This document shows positions 34,233 through 43,288 of a DNA stretch of 64,000 nt, piece by piece. Under the pieces are notes generated by a model, which saw only the letters and a program-made list of their open reading frames with translations, did no database searches and was not told the DNA's origin. This DNA comes from an uncultured Odoribacter sp. (lineage in GTDB: Bacteria; Bacteroidota; Bacteroidia; Bacteroidales; Marinifilaceae), in the NCBI GenBank assembly GCA_910589025.1, contig CAJURM010000012.1, forward strand, positions 1-64,000, given 5' to 3'. The position numbers and the translations under genes are program-made. Numbering within the stretch: the stretch's first letter is position 1; every line of letters begins with the position of its first letter.

Positions 34233-37200
34233 TTATTTAGTGTATTGTTCAATTTCCGATTCAATATCCGTATTGTCCAGGTCGTGCCATTCCATAGGCT
34301 TCAGTTTTTCCTGCAAATATTCAAAGGCAACGAACAACGCCGGCACAATAAAAATCTGGCAAATCATCCCTATCAACATGCCTCCGATGGCCCCCGTTCC
34401 CAACGTACTGTTCCCGTTTGCCCCGACACCGGTCGCCATCATCAACGGAATCAGACCGATAATCATAGCAAAAGAGGTCATCAGAATCGGACGCAACCGG
34501 GCAGAAGCCCCCGACACAGCGGCATCGCGGATGCTCATGCCGGTTTTCCGTCGGTCCAAAGCAAACTCGGTAATCAGAATCGCATTCTTCGCCAACAAAC
34601 CAATCAGCATAATCAAGGCTATTTGCATGTAGATATTATTCTCCACACCCATCAGTTGGGCAAAAACAAAACTTCCCATTAATCCCGAAGGAACGGACAG
34701 AATTACCACCAACGGAAGGACATAACTTTCATACTGCGCACTCAGCAAAAGATAGACAAATACCAAACAAAGAGCGAAAATAATGGCTGTCGTACCCCCA
34801 CTGCTTCCCTGTTCCTCCCTGGTCATACCCGAAAACTCGTATCCGTATCCCGTAGGAAGAGCCTGAGCGGCCACCTCTTCAATGGCACGGACCGCCTGCC
34901 CCGAACTATACCCCTCTGCCGGCGAACCGTTTACACTCATGGAAGTAAACATATTGAAACGCTTGATATTATCCGGTCCGTAAATTTTCTTTAACGTCAT
35001 AAACTGCGTAATCGGCGCCATTTCATTCCCATTGCGTACTTTAACCCCCTGTAAAGACTCCGGATTGATACGATACTGAGGATCTGCCTGTATCATCACC
35101 CGGTAGAGTTTACCAAAACGATTGAAATTGGAGGCATATATCCCCCCGAAATAACCCTGCAATGTGGTCAGAATATCTTTAGGACTGATACCTGCCTGTT
35201 TACACATAGCCGGGTCTATATCAATGATATACTGTGGGAAAGTCGGATTAAACGAAGTCTGTGCCGTAGCAATCTCAGGCCGTTCTCTAAGTTTCGCCAG
35301 AAAATCCTGTGCCACCTCATAAAACTTATCCAGGTCACCACCCGTTTTATCCTGCAAATTGAATTCAAATCCGTTAGTAACACTATATCCGGGAATCATC
35401 GGAGGGGCAAACAACAACACCCGGGCATCTTTAATCGCCATCTTGGCCTGTACATAAAACGTACCGACCAGCGTATTGACGTCCTGCCCCTTCGTGCGTT
35501 CTTTCCAATCTTTCAGTTTTATAATCAGTGTACCGTACGAACTCCCCTGTCCTGCAAGGAAACTGTATCCCGTAATCTGAGTCCGGTTTTCCACAGCCGG
35601 ATTGGCAGCCACCAGACTGTCCACCTGTTGCATCACCTGCTGTGTACGTTCCTGGGATGTTCCGGGAGGCATGTCCACTACGGCAAAAACCGTTCCCGTA
35701 TCTTCATTCGGTACCAATCCCGTCGGAGTCAGATTCATCAAAAATACCAGCAACACCACCGTAGCCACCACAACTCCGAAAGCCAACAATCTGCGGCGAA
35801 TAAAAAACAACACGCCTCTTTCGTATTTTTTCAGCAAGCTGTCGTAAGCAGTATTGAAAGCCAAATGAAAGCGTTGTATAAATGACATTTTCTTTTCCCC
35901 TTCCTTATGATGGGGTTTCAGAAACATCGCACAAAGAGCGGGACTCAGTGTCAGTGCATTGATTGCCGACAAACCGATAGAGATGGCCATCGTCAAACCA
36001 AACTGCCGGTAAAATGTACCCGAAGTTCCAGTCATGAAACTCACCGGAATAAATACAGACATCATGACCAAAGTAATGGAAACGATGGCCCCGCCCAGTT
36101 CCCCCATTGCATCAATGGAGGCTTTTTTAGAAGAGGTATATCCTTCATCCAGTTTCGCATGTACCCCTTCCACCACCACAATGGCGTCGTCCACCACAAT
36201 AGCAATGGCAAGTACCATCGCACACAGCGTCAAAAGATTCACACTAAAGCCAATCAGATACAACCCAAAAAAGGTTCCGATCAACGCTACCGGAATAGCA
36301 ATAGCCGGGATCAGCGTGGAACGGAAATCCTGCAAGAAAAGATATACCACCAAAAACACCAGGATAAAAGCTTCTATCAACGTTTTGAGCACCTCATGAA
36401 TAGAAGCAAACAAGAAATCATTGGCATTAATCAAAGTCGCGATCTTCACTCCGCTGGGCAGATCCGGTTCGATTTTATCCAGATACCCCACCACATTATT
36501 AATAATCTCCGTAGCATTCGACCCTGCTGTCTGAAAGATAATAGCCGTTACTCCCGGATGCCCGTTTACATTGTTTTCCATCCCGTAAGTAAGGCGTCCC
36601 AATTCTACGTTGGCCACATCTTTCAGCCGCAGCACCTCTCCGTCCGAATTGGCCCGGATAACAATGTCTTCAAATTCTTCCGGTGTCTGCAACCGGCCTT
36701 TATACCGCATCACGTACTGGAAAGACTGATTTCCTCTTTCCCCGAACTGCCCCGGTGCAGCCTCAATATTCTGCTCCGCTAAGGCCGCAGTAATATCCCC
36801 CGGCATAAGTTTATACTGAGCCATAACATCCGGTTTCAGCCAGACACGCATAGAATAATCCGTTCCCAACACCATGGCATCCCCTACTCCCGGAACACGT
36901 TTGATTTCAGGAATGACATTGATGTTCATGTAGTTTTCAAGAAACTTTGTATCATACTGATCGTCAGAGCTGTAAAAAGAGAATCCAACCAACATACTTG
37001 TCTGACGCTTCTGCGTAATCACCCCCACCTGGATGACCTCTGCCGGAAGGAATCCCTGAGCTTTAGTCACCCGGTTCTGGACATTCACGGCAGCCATATC
37101 GGGATCCGTTCCCTGTTTAAAATAAATCTCGATTGTAGCTTCTCCGGTATTGGTGGCGGTAGAAGTCATATACATCATGTTTTCCACCCCGTTGATCTGC

Positions 37201-37403
37201 TCTTCAAGCGGAGCAATCACACTATTCAGCACCGTCTGGGCATTCGCTCCGGTATAAGTCGTCGAAACACGAATAGTCGGCGGCGCAATATCCGGATATT
37301 GGGAAACAGGCAGGGATACCAACCCCAATACCCCCAAAATAACAATCAGAATGGAAATAACCGTCGACAATACCGGACGGTTTATAAATTGGTCTAACTT
37401 CAT
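34233..37403 (-). CDS. RND multidrug efflux transporter (AcrB/HAE1 family)
   Basis: A 1056-residue proton-driven inner-membrane pump with 12 predicted spans and two large periplasmic loops. The start KLDQFINRPVLSTVISIL is typical. The proton-relay Asp pair lies in AIAIVVDDAIVVVE (TM4), the matching Lys in GLLAKNAILITEFA (TM10), and VMMSVFIPVSFMTG is the HAE1 signature region. Length and order match AcrB. Substrates are probably hydrophobic drugs or bile salts, inferred from family. Confidence 0.95.
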   Translation of the reverse strand: MKLDQFINRPVLSTVISILIVILGVLGLVSLPVSQYPDIAPPTIRVSTTYTGANAQTVLNSVIAPLEEQINGVENMMYMTSTATNTGEATIEIYFKQGTDPDMAAVNVQNRVTKAQGFLPAEVIQVGVITQKRQTSMLVGFSFYSSDDQYDTKFLENYMNINVIPEIKRVPGVGDAMVLGTDYSMRVWLKPDVMAQYKLMPGDITAALAEQNIEAAPGQFGERGNQSFQYVMRYKGRLQTPEEFEDIVIRANSDGEVLRLKDVANVELGRLTYGMENNVNGHPGVTAIIFQTAGSNATEIINNVVGYLDKIEPDLPSGVKIATLINANDFLFASIHEVLKTLIEAFILVFLVVYLFLQDFRSTLIPAIAIPVALIGTFFGLYLIGFSVNLLTLCAMVLAIAIVVDDAIVVVEGVHAKLDEGYTSSKKASIDAMGELGGAIVSITLVMMSVFIPVSFMTGTSGTFYRQFGLTMAISIGLSAINALTLSPALCAMFLKPHHKEGEKKMSFIQRFHLAFNTAYDSLLKKYERGVLFFIRRRLLAFGVVVATVVLLVFLMNLTPTGLVPNEDTGTVFAVVDMPPGTSQERTQQVMQQVDSLVAANPAVENRTQITGYSFLAGQGSSYGTLIIKLKDWKERTKGQDVNTLVGTFYVQAKMAIKDARVLLFAPPMIPGYSVTNGFEFNLQDKTGGDLDKFYEVAQDFLAKLRERPEIATAQTSFNPTFPQYIIDIDPAMCKQAGISPKDILTTLQGYFGGIYASNFNRFGKLYRVMIQADPQYRINPESLQGVKVRNGNEMAPITQFMTLKKIYGPDNIKRFNMFTSMSVNGSPAEGYSSGQAVRAIEEVAAQALPTGYGYEFSGMTREEQGSSGGTTAIIFALCLVFVYLLLSAQYESYVLPLVVILSVPSGLMGSFVFAQLMGVENNIYMQIALIMLIGLLAKNAILITEFALDRRKTGMSIRDAAVSGASARLRPILMTSFAMIIGLIPLMMATGVGANGNSTLGTGAIGGMLIGMICQIFIVPALFVAFEYLQEKLKPMEWHDLDNTDIESEIEQYTK

Positions 37404-37424
37404 CTTTCTCGGTTTTATACGGAT

Positions 37425-38615
37425 TTATTTCTTCTCAGCCTCTGTCCGGGGAGCTGTCATCGCCTGTATTTTTGCCGCCGATTGTTCCGGTGTAATCGGT
37501 TTTATACGGATTCCGTTCCGCAGCGTACCCACTCCTTCCGTCACAACCCGGTCTCCGGGCTTCAATCCCGAAGTCACCACATAATTTTTCCCGTCATCCA
37601 GTTTGAATATTCCGATTTCCACATTTCTTACCGCGGAATCGGCCTGCACTTTATACACAAATTTCTTGTCCTGTATCTCATAAGTAGCTTTCTGAGGAAT
37701 CACCAACGCTCCGGACAATTGTGACGGAATCTTCACAACACCTGTTCCCCCGCTCCTCAGCAAATGGTGCCTGTTATCAAACGTTGCCCGCACACTGACA
37801 GCTCCGGTTGCCTGGTCAATCACGCCACTAATAGTTTCCACCTTTCCTTTTTCCGGATAAAGCGACCCGTCCGCCAATTCCAATTCCACCAACGGCATTT
37901 TTTCCAACACCTCTTTCGAAGAGCCGTCCTGACGAATCAAGTTCAACAACTGTTTTTCCGTCATAGAAAAATAGACATACATCTGCGATATATCCGACAC
38001 AATGGTCAAAGGAGTAGCAGAGGTGGCACTAACCAATGCCCCTACCCGAAAAGGAAGCGTACCAACTACCCCGTCCGACGGACTGGTTATTTCCGTATAA
38101 GACAGATTTTTTTCCGCGTTCACCAACTGTGCCTGCGCCTGCGCCAAAGCAGCCTGCTGGGAAGCCAACGTATTTTCCGCCATCTGCAAATCATACTCAC
38201 TGATAATAGCTTTCTTTGCTAACTCTCTCTTATTGTTTACCGTCAACTTAGCTGTCGCCACATTGGACTCCGCAACTTTTACTGCTGCCCGCGCAACATT
38301 CACTGCCTCCTCATACTGCACCGGATCTATTCTGAACAACACCTGTCCTTTCCGCACCATGGCACCCTCATCCACACATAATTTCGTAATAAAGCCGCTC
38401 ACATTGGGCCGGATTTCCACATCCTGCCGTCCCCGGATAACAGCCGGATAAGATGCACTCAATGATACTTCTCCGGGCTGTAGCGTCACAACGGCATATT
38501 CCGGCAAAGCTTGTCCCGTCTGCTGTTGCTTACCGGCACAGGCAAAACACAATGCACTGAAGGCGATTAATCCTGCCTTACGAACCCGAATCCTCGTTAA
38601 CTCCTGAATTTTCAT
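37425..38615 (-). CDS. Periplasmic adaptor (AcrA/MFP family) lipoprotein
   Basis: A 396-residue membrane-fusion protein. The signal ends in a lipobox CFAC followed by AGKQQQ. A biotinyl-lipoyl domain (ISGFITKLCVDEGAMVRKGQVLF, by parts), a coiled-coil hairpin (about 95-165, rich in Ala, Gln and Glu) and beta-barrel plus membrane-proximal domains follow. Standard length. First gene of the MFP-RND-OMF-lpxA operon. Confidence 0.93.
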   Translation of the reverse strand: MKIQELTRIRVRKAGLIAFSALCFACAGKQQQTGQALPEYAVVTLQPGEVSLSASYPAVIRGRQDVEIRPNVSGFITKLCVDEGAMVRKGQVLFRIDPVQYEEAVNVARAAVKVAESNVATAKLTVNNKRELAKKAIISEYDLQMAENTLASQQAALAQAQAQLVNAEKNLSYTEITSPSDGVVGTLPFRVGALVSATSATPLTIVSDISQMYVYFSMTEKQLLNLIRQDGSSKEVLEKMPLVELELADGSLYPEKGKVETISGVIDQATGAVSVRATFDNRHHLLRSGGTGVVKIPSQLSGALVIPQKATYEIQDKKFVYKVQADSAVRNVEIGIFKLDDGKNYVVTSGLKPGDRVVTEGVGTLRNGIRIKPITPEQSAAKIQAMTAPRTEAEKK

Positions 38616-38651
38616 AGTATATTCTTATTGATATGTTTAGCAAAATTTATG

Positions 38652-38659
38652 CAAAGCTA
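38652..38659 (-). promoter_or_regulatory. -7 box TAGCTTTG for the efflux operon
   Basis: A TAnnTTTG match on the - strand, 37 bases before the adaptor ATG at 38615. No regulator gene is adjacent, so induction is not visible here. Confidence 0.45.
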
Positions 38660-38800
38660 TTACTAAACCTACGGATTATATCATTCTTTTATAAAAAAAT
38701 TATTGGGATATGCTAATTTTTACTAAAAAAGCATCTCTCCGGCAAGGCGCACCCCGGCTAACTTTTCTTTTTCCCCACCGTATCATTGATAAAATTTGCC

Positions 38801-38808
38801 TATCTTTG
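38801..38808 (+). promoter_or_regulatory. -7 box TATCTTTG for the antiporter gene
   Basis: A TAnnTTTG match about 97 bases before the antiporter ATG, leaving a leader that contains an imperfect hairpin (GGCTATTCCC near 38819 against GGGGAAGAGGATAGC). Confidence 0.45.
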
Positions 38809-38904
38809 CATGACAATAGGCTATTCCCTCCGGGGAAGAGGATAGCACGGCTTTTGCTAAACGGAATCAAAAACAGGTAATCCTATTAATCAAAATCATT
38901 GTTC

Positions 38905-40407
38905 ATGTTTTTTTCTACTGAAAACATACTGCTTATCGGCTCTGTTCTCCTGTTTGTCAGCCTCGTGGCGGGTAAAACGGGATACCGTTTCGGAGTGCCT
39001 GCCCTGCTTCTTTTCTTAGTCGTAGGCATGCTGTTCGGCAGCGACGGCTTAGGCATTCAGTTCAACAATCCCACCCAAGCCCAGTTTATCGGTATGATTG
39101 CTTTGAGCATCATCCTTTTTTCCGGCGGTATGGACACGAAAATGAATGAAATCCGTCCCATCATCGGTGAAGGGGTAGTATTAGCCACTTTCGGTGTATT
39201 TATTACAGCATTTATTACCGGAGCGTTCATATTCTGGACTTCCGCCTTCACCGGTCAACACATTGCCTTAACTCTCACGGAAGCACTGCTGCTTGCCTCG
39301 GTGATGTCATCTACGGATTCGGCATCCGTATTTTCCATCCTGCGTTCCCGGAAGCTCCATCTGAAACACAATCTGCGCCCCATGCTGGAACTGGAAAGCG
39401 GAAGTAACGATCCGATGGCTTACCTGCTTACCATCCTGTTTATCCAGATGATACAATCTGCCGGCATGAGTTTCGGTGAACTGGCACTACAATTTTCCGT
39501 CCAGTTAGGCATAGGCGCCGTATGCGGCTACCTGCTCGGTCGCCTGGCAGTTCTCATACTGAATAAAATCAACATCCAGTATGAATCGCTCTATCCGGTA
39601 CTTCTGCTGGCACTGGTATTTTTTATCTTTTCCTTCACGAACCTGCTCCACGGCAACGGTTATCTGGCCGTATACATCAGTGGAGTGATTGTCGGTAACC
39701 GGGCTTTTGTACACAAAAGAAGCGTAACTTCTTTTTTCGACGGATTCGCCTGGCTGTGTCAGATTGTAATGTTCCTTACGTTAGGGCTGCTGGTCAATCC
39801 GCATGAACTGTTGGGAGTAGCAACATTAGGACTTTTAGTGGGAATTTTCCTCATATTCGTAGCACGTCCCGTCAGTGTGTTTCTGTGCCTGCTTCCGTTC
39901 CGCAAACTTCCCTTCAAAGGACGACTTTTCGTTTCATGGGTCGGCTTGCGGGGTGCCGTACCAATTATTTTCGCCACCTATCCGCAAATTGCAGGCGTTC
40001 CCCATGCCGATCTGATTTTTAACGTCGTATTTTTTATCACCATCCTGTCTCTGATCGTTCAAGGCATGAGTATTCCTTCCGTTGCCCAATGGCTGGGCTT
40101 GGGCGAACCCGCTCCCAAAACCGGAAATACATTTGGCATGGCCCTGCCGGAGGAAATCAAGTCCGCCATGTCGGAAATCGAAATCACCGAAGAACTGCTG
40201 CAAAAAGGGGAACTGTTGATGAATCTGCCGCTTCCGGACAACACGCTGGTAGCAATGATTAAACGCAACAACAACTACATGGTTCCGAAAGGCAAAACAC
40301 GTCTTTGTCCGGGCGATAAACTGTTAGTAATCTCCGACAACGATAAAGAACTGATCAATACGTATGAAAGTTTAGGAATAAAAGATTATACCTTTGAAAA
40401 AAACTAA
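38905..40407 (+). CDS. Cation/proton antiporter (CPA1, NhaP2/CvrA type)
   Basis: A 500-residue inner-membrane antiporter. The first 385 residues form the 12-13 span Na_H_Exchanger domain with the ion-binding pattern MSSTDSASVFSIL and LELESGSNDPMAYLL (the ND motif of CPA1 proteins). The C-terminal 110 residues carry a TrkA-C domain (ITEELLQKGELLMNLPLP). This architecture matches the K+/H+ exchanger CvrA/NhaP2. ATG 38905 is used because the in-frame codon 6 bases earlier is a TTG. It precedes an MgtC gene by 5 bases. Confidence 0.88.
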   Translation: MFFSTENILLIGSVLLFVSLVAGKTGYRFGVPALLLFLVVGMLFGSDGLGIQFNNPTQAQFIGMIALSIILFSGGMDTKMNEIRPIIGEGVVLATFGVFITAFITGAFIFWTSAFTGQHIALTLTEALLLASVMSSTDSASVFSILRSRKLHLKHNLRPMLELESGSNDPMAYLLTILFIQMIQSAGMSFGELALQFSVQLGIGAVCGYLLGRLAVLILNKINIQYESLYPVLLLALVFFIFSFTNLLHGNGYLAVYISGVIVGNRAFVHKRSVTSFFDGFAWLCQIVMFLTLGLLVNPHELLGVATLGLLVGIFLIFVARPVSVFLCLLPFRKLPFKGRLFVSWVGLRGAVPIIFATYPQIAGVPHADLIFNVVFFITILSLIVQGMSIPSVAQWLGLGEPAPKTGNTFGMALPEEIKSAMSEIEITEELLQKGELLMNLPLPDNTLVAMIKRNNNYMVPKGKTRLCPGDKLLVISDNDKELINTYESLGIKDYTFEKN

Positions 40408-40412
40408 CCGCC

Positions 40413-41078
40413 ATGTTATTTTGGGACTTAATATTAAGACTAATCGCCGCTGCCTGTTTCGGTGCCCTTATCGGTCTCGACAGGGAATACCGGGCCAAAG
40501 AAGCCGGCCTGCGTACCCACTTTTTAGTATGCGTAGGGAGTGCGCTTTTCATGATTGTATCCCAACATGGATTTACCGATATGATTGGCAGCGACGGAGT
40601 AAAACTGGACCCCAGTCGTATTGCGGCACAAGTGGTCAGTGGAATAGGCTTTCTCGGAGCCGGGACCATTATCATCCAGAAACAATTTGTCAGAGGACTG
40701 ACAACCGCAGCGGGCTTATGGGCTACCTCCGCCATCGGATTAGTTATCGGAGGAGGTATGTATTACATCGGAATTGCCGGCGTAGTATTAATTCTTGCAG
40801 GCCTGGAACTAACCCATCTTTTCCTGCCGGGAGTGGGACTCCACAGCATTCTCCTCATTTTCTCGACAGGGAAAAAAGAAAATCTGGAGACAATTACAAA
40901 CTATATTAACAAACACGGGCACCACGTCACGCATTATTCCACAGAAGAAGAACACTACGGTGAAGCCCGGGTTTACCGCGTCACGATGATTATCAAGATA
41001 CGGAAATTCAACGAGCAAAGCCTCATTTTCCAATTTGTCCAGTCCTTACCGGAACTGACTATCAACAAGATGGAATAA
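40413..41078 (+). CDS. MgtC/SapB family membrane protein
   Basis: A 221-residue protein with about four to five membrane spans in the first 145 residues, containing the MgtC signature GALIGLDREYRAKEAGLRTH and the conserved GIGFLGAGTII. A soluble ACT-like C-terminal domain (about 150-221) follows, with alternating strands (ARVYRVTMIIKIRKFN). Family members respond to low magnesium or modulate F-ATPase, but are diverse. Co-transcribed with the antiporter, so ion homeostasis is a fair guess. Confidence 0.88.
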   Translation: MLFWDLILRLIAAACFGALIGLDREYRAKEAGLRTHFLVCVGSALFMIVSQHGFTDMIGSDGVKLDPSRIAAQVVSGIGFLGAGTIIIQKQFVRGLTTAAGLWATSAIGLVIGGGMYYIGIAGVVLILAGLELTHLFLPGVGLHSILLIFSTGKKENLETITNYINKHGHHVTHYSTEEEHYGEARVYRVTMIIKIRKFNEQSLIFQFVQSLPELTINKME

Positions 41079-41097
41079 ATCCGGAGGTTTCCGGATT
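41078..41097. terminator. Short hairpin between mgtC and the KAS III gene
   Basis: AATCCGGA (41078-41085) and TCCGGATT (41090-41097), 4-base loop. It starts at the last base of the mgtC stop codon. A T-run is weak on the + strand; on the - strand TTTATT follows. Likely a shared terminator for convergent genes. Confidence 0.5.
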
Positions 41098-41114
41098 CAT
41101 TCCTGTGATTTCAT

Positions 41115-42065
41115 TCAGAATTGCAAGATCATTGCACCGCAGGAGTATCCCCCGCCGAAAACGGTCAACCCCACCAAATCCCCTTTATTCACTTTCTCCC
41201 TGTTTTCGGAGAGTGCAATCATACAACTGGGACAGCCTGTATTTCCCCGTTCCTCTATATTCATGAGAAAATGCTCTTCCGGAAATCCGGTCTGCCGGGC
41301 TATGGTATTGATGATACGCCGGTTCGCCTGGTGGGAAGAGATGTAATTTAAATCCGCCAAAGTCTTACCACATCTCTCTCCGGCTTTATTAAGAGCTTCC
41401 ACCATATAATGACAAGCATGAATAAATACGTCCCGGCCTTCCGGCATAGAGATTCCACCGTCTTTCGGCAACAGGTGAACAGCTTCCATCGCCTTCCCGA
41501 TGTGCCCCATACCCCGGGTGTAAATGCTCAGAATCCGGGCATCCTTTTCACTGCATGATTCCGTGGAAATAAACACGGCAACCGCTCCATCTCCCCACAG
41601 GTGTCCGCTCTGCGGGTCTGTCTCATTTGCATATTTACTGTTATGATCGGCAGCAATGACCAAAGCCTTGCGGGCTTTGCCCGCAGCGAAATAGCCCTCT
41701 GCAATCTCCATCGCATTAATCAACGAAGAACAGGCAGACGAAACACTCAGACACTGAGCATTTTCAATACGGAAATGATGTTGCACGGTATGAGCCATAG
41801 TAGCCACCGTGTCATAGGGCGAATAAGTCGCCGCTACTATCAAATCAATTTCCCCAATGGCATAAGGCAACCCCTTTACCCCGGCTTCAACCGCCTTCAC
41901 AGCCATCGTATTTGTATTCTCCTCCACACCGGCCTTGCTCCGGTTTTTTATCCCCGTCCGGGAATAAATCCACTCATCGTCCAGCCCGTTAATATCTTTA
42001 AAATAGGAATTAGGTACAACTGTTTCAGGTAGATAATGTGCAATTTTATTGATATACAACTCCAT
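41115..42065 (-). CDS. 3-oxoacyl-ACP synthase III-like (KAS III) protein
   Basis: A 316-residue thiolase-fold enzyme. The Cys-His-Asn triad is in place: nucleophile in SVSSACSSLI (about residue 108), SHQANRRI with the His (about 242), and RGNTGCPS with the Asn (about 270). It could condense a starter acyl-CoA with malonyl-ACP, as FabH does. It is a lone gene without other fatty-acid genes and may serve a secondary lipid or polyketide instead of housekeeping synthesis; I cannot tell from sequence. Confidence 0.85.
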   Translation of the reverse strand: MELYINKIAHYLPETVVPNSYFKDINGLDDEWIYSRTGIKNRSKAGVEENTNTMAVKAVEAGVKGLPYAIGEIDLIVAATYSPYDTVATMAHTVQHHFRIENAQCLSVSSACSSLINAMEIAEGYFAAGKARKALVIAADHNSKYANETDPQSGHLWGDGAVAVFISTESCSEKDARILSIYTRGMGHIGKAMEAVHLLPKDGGISMPEGRDVFIHACHYMVEALNKAGERCGKTLADLNYISSHQANRRIINTIARQTGFPEEHFLMNIEERGNTGCPSCMIALSENREKVNKGDLVGLTVFGGGYSCGAMILQF

Positions 42066-42388
42066 AATGATTTAGTAACTCTTGGTTCTTTTTTTTAACA
42101 TGAGGGGAAATACTACAAAAAACATACCAAAACATTTCATATTTCACACTCCTGCCTTTTTAGCAGTCATTTTTCCCTCTACATTCAACACACTATGCTT
42201 TCGTTTGCATAAAAAAAATTGTTCCATTGCATCGCATTGAATCCAAAATAAAATATTTTCGTAGAAAGAAACGAAAGATTGTTTACAATTCATAATAGGA
42301 TAAAAATCATACAATTCAAAGTATGAATACGGATACGTCATCCTAAAGGATTCTTCCGTAAATCCTGTATACGAACAAGTTACACCAT
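42066..42388. other. Intergenic region, no gene seen
   Basis: 323 bases between divergent genes. A weak 6-bp inverted repeat TCATAC/GTATGA (42307-42326) is the only structure. The one open frame on the - strand (about 65 codons) has no ribosome-binding site or family resemblance. No clean promoter is visible, though AT content is high enough for two. Confidence 0.4.
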
Positions 42389-43288
42389 ATGATTCATTTC
42401 AGACCGATTACACCCGCGGACAAGGATGTTATCACCTCCTTCACCTTTCCTCACGCTTCACGCGACTGTGATTTATCTTTTTCGAATCTCTGCTGCTGGC
42501 ATTTCTGTAACGAAAGCAGCTATACCGTCCTGGACAATTACTTAATTGTACGGTTCAAGCTGGAAGACCAACGCACTCTCTATCTGATGCCCACCGGAAC
42601 AGGCAATATCACCCCGGTCATAAAGGCACTGGCACAAGAAGCTGCCGGAGAAGGTCAGCCGCTCCGTTTACAAGGGGTGTATGGCGAAATGCAGGAAACC
42701 CTGGAAAAAGCCCTCCCGGACCTGTTTGAATATACTCTGCACCGCAATTATTTCGACTACATTTATTTACGGAAGGACCTCGCCGAACTGAAAGGAAAAA
42801 ATTATCAGCCCAAGCGCAACCACGTCAATAAATTCAAGAAAGGATACGAGTACGAATACCTGCCTTTAACAGCCGATATTCTCCCCGACTGCCTTGACTT
42901 TGAACTGCGCTGGTGTATGGAACACGACCTCCAGCAACAGGAAAGCCTGCAAAAGGAAAGACAGGCTCTGACATACGCCGTTCAGCATTATGAAGAATTG
43001 GGACTCCATGGCGGAGCCATCAAAGTCAAAGGCGAAATTGTCGCCTTTACTTTCGGTTGTCCGGTCACCCACGACACATTTGACGTGCAGTTTGAAAAAG
43101 CAAACATTCACATCGACGGCGCATACAGCATCATCAATCAGGAATTTGCCCGCCACCTGCCGGAGCAATACATCTATGTGAACCGGGAAGAGGATTTAGG
43201 CATGCCAGGACTGCGACAGGCCAAGCTCTCTTACCACCCCTCCATTTTACTGGAAAAATGTATAGCAACCCAAAAAACAATCCGATGA
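42389..43288 (+). CDS. DUF2156 (lysylphosphatidylglycerol-synthase C-terminal-like) protein
   Basis: A 299-residue soluble protein with the DUF2156 fold, a tandem GNAT-like domain. The N-terminal half has FRPITPADKDVITSF and SNLCCWHF, the C-terminal half has KRNHVNKFKKGYEYEY and LPEQYIYVNREEDLGMPGLR, the segment typical of the family end. No membrane part is present, unlike MprF. Its substrate is unknown. Its stop overlaps the start of the next gene (ATGA), so both are translated together. Confidence 0.82.
   Translation: MIHFRPITPADKDVITSFTFPHASRDCDLSFSNLCCWHFCNESSYTVLDNYLIVRFKLEDQRTLYLMPTGTGNITPVIKALAQEAAGEGQPLRLQGVYGEMQETLEKALPDLFEYTLHRNYFDYIYLRKDLAELKGKNYQPKRNHVNKFKKGYEYEYLPLTADILPDCLDFELRWCMEHDLQQQESLQKERQALTYAVQHYEELGLHGGAIKVKGEIVAFTFGCPVTHDTFDVQFEKANIHIDGAYSIINQEFARHLPEQYIYVNREEDLGMPGLRQAKLSYHPSILLEKCIATQKTIR

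Noticed and set aside
35907..36782. Open frame of 291 codons on the + strand
   Set aside because: Antisense to the RND transporter gene, with charged low-complexity content.
42144..42341. 65-codon frame upstream of KAS III
   Set aside because: No ribosome-binding site, no homology and an unlikely composition in an AT-rich spacer.
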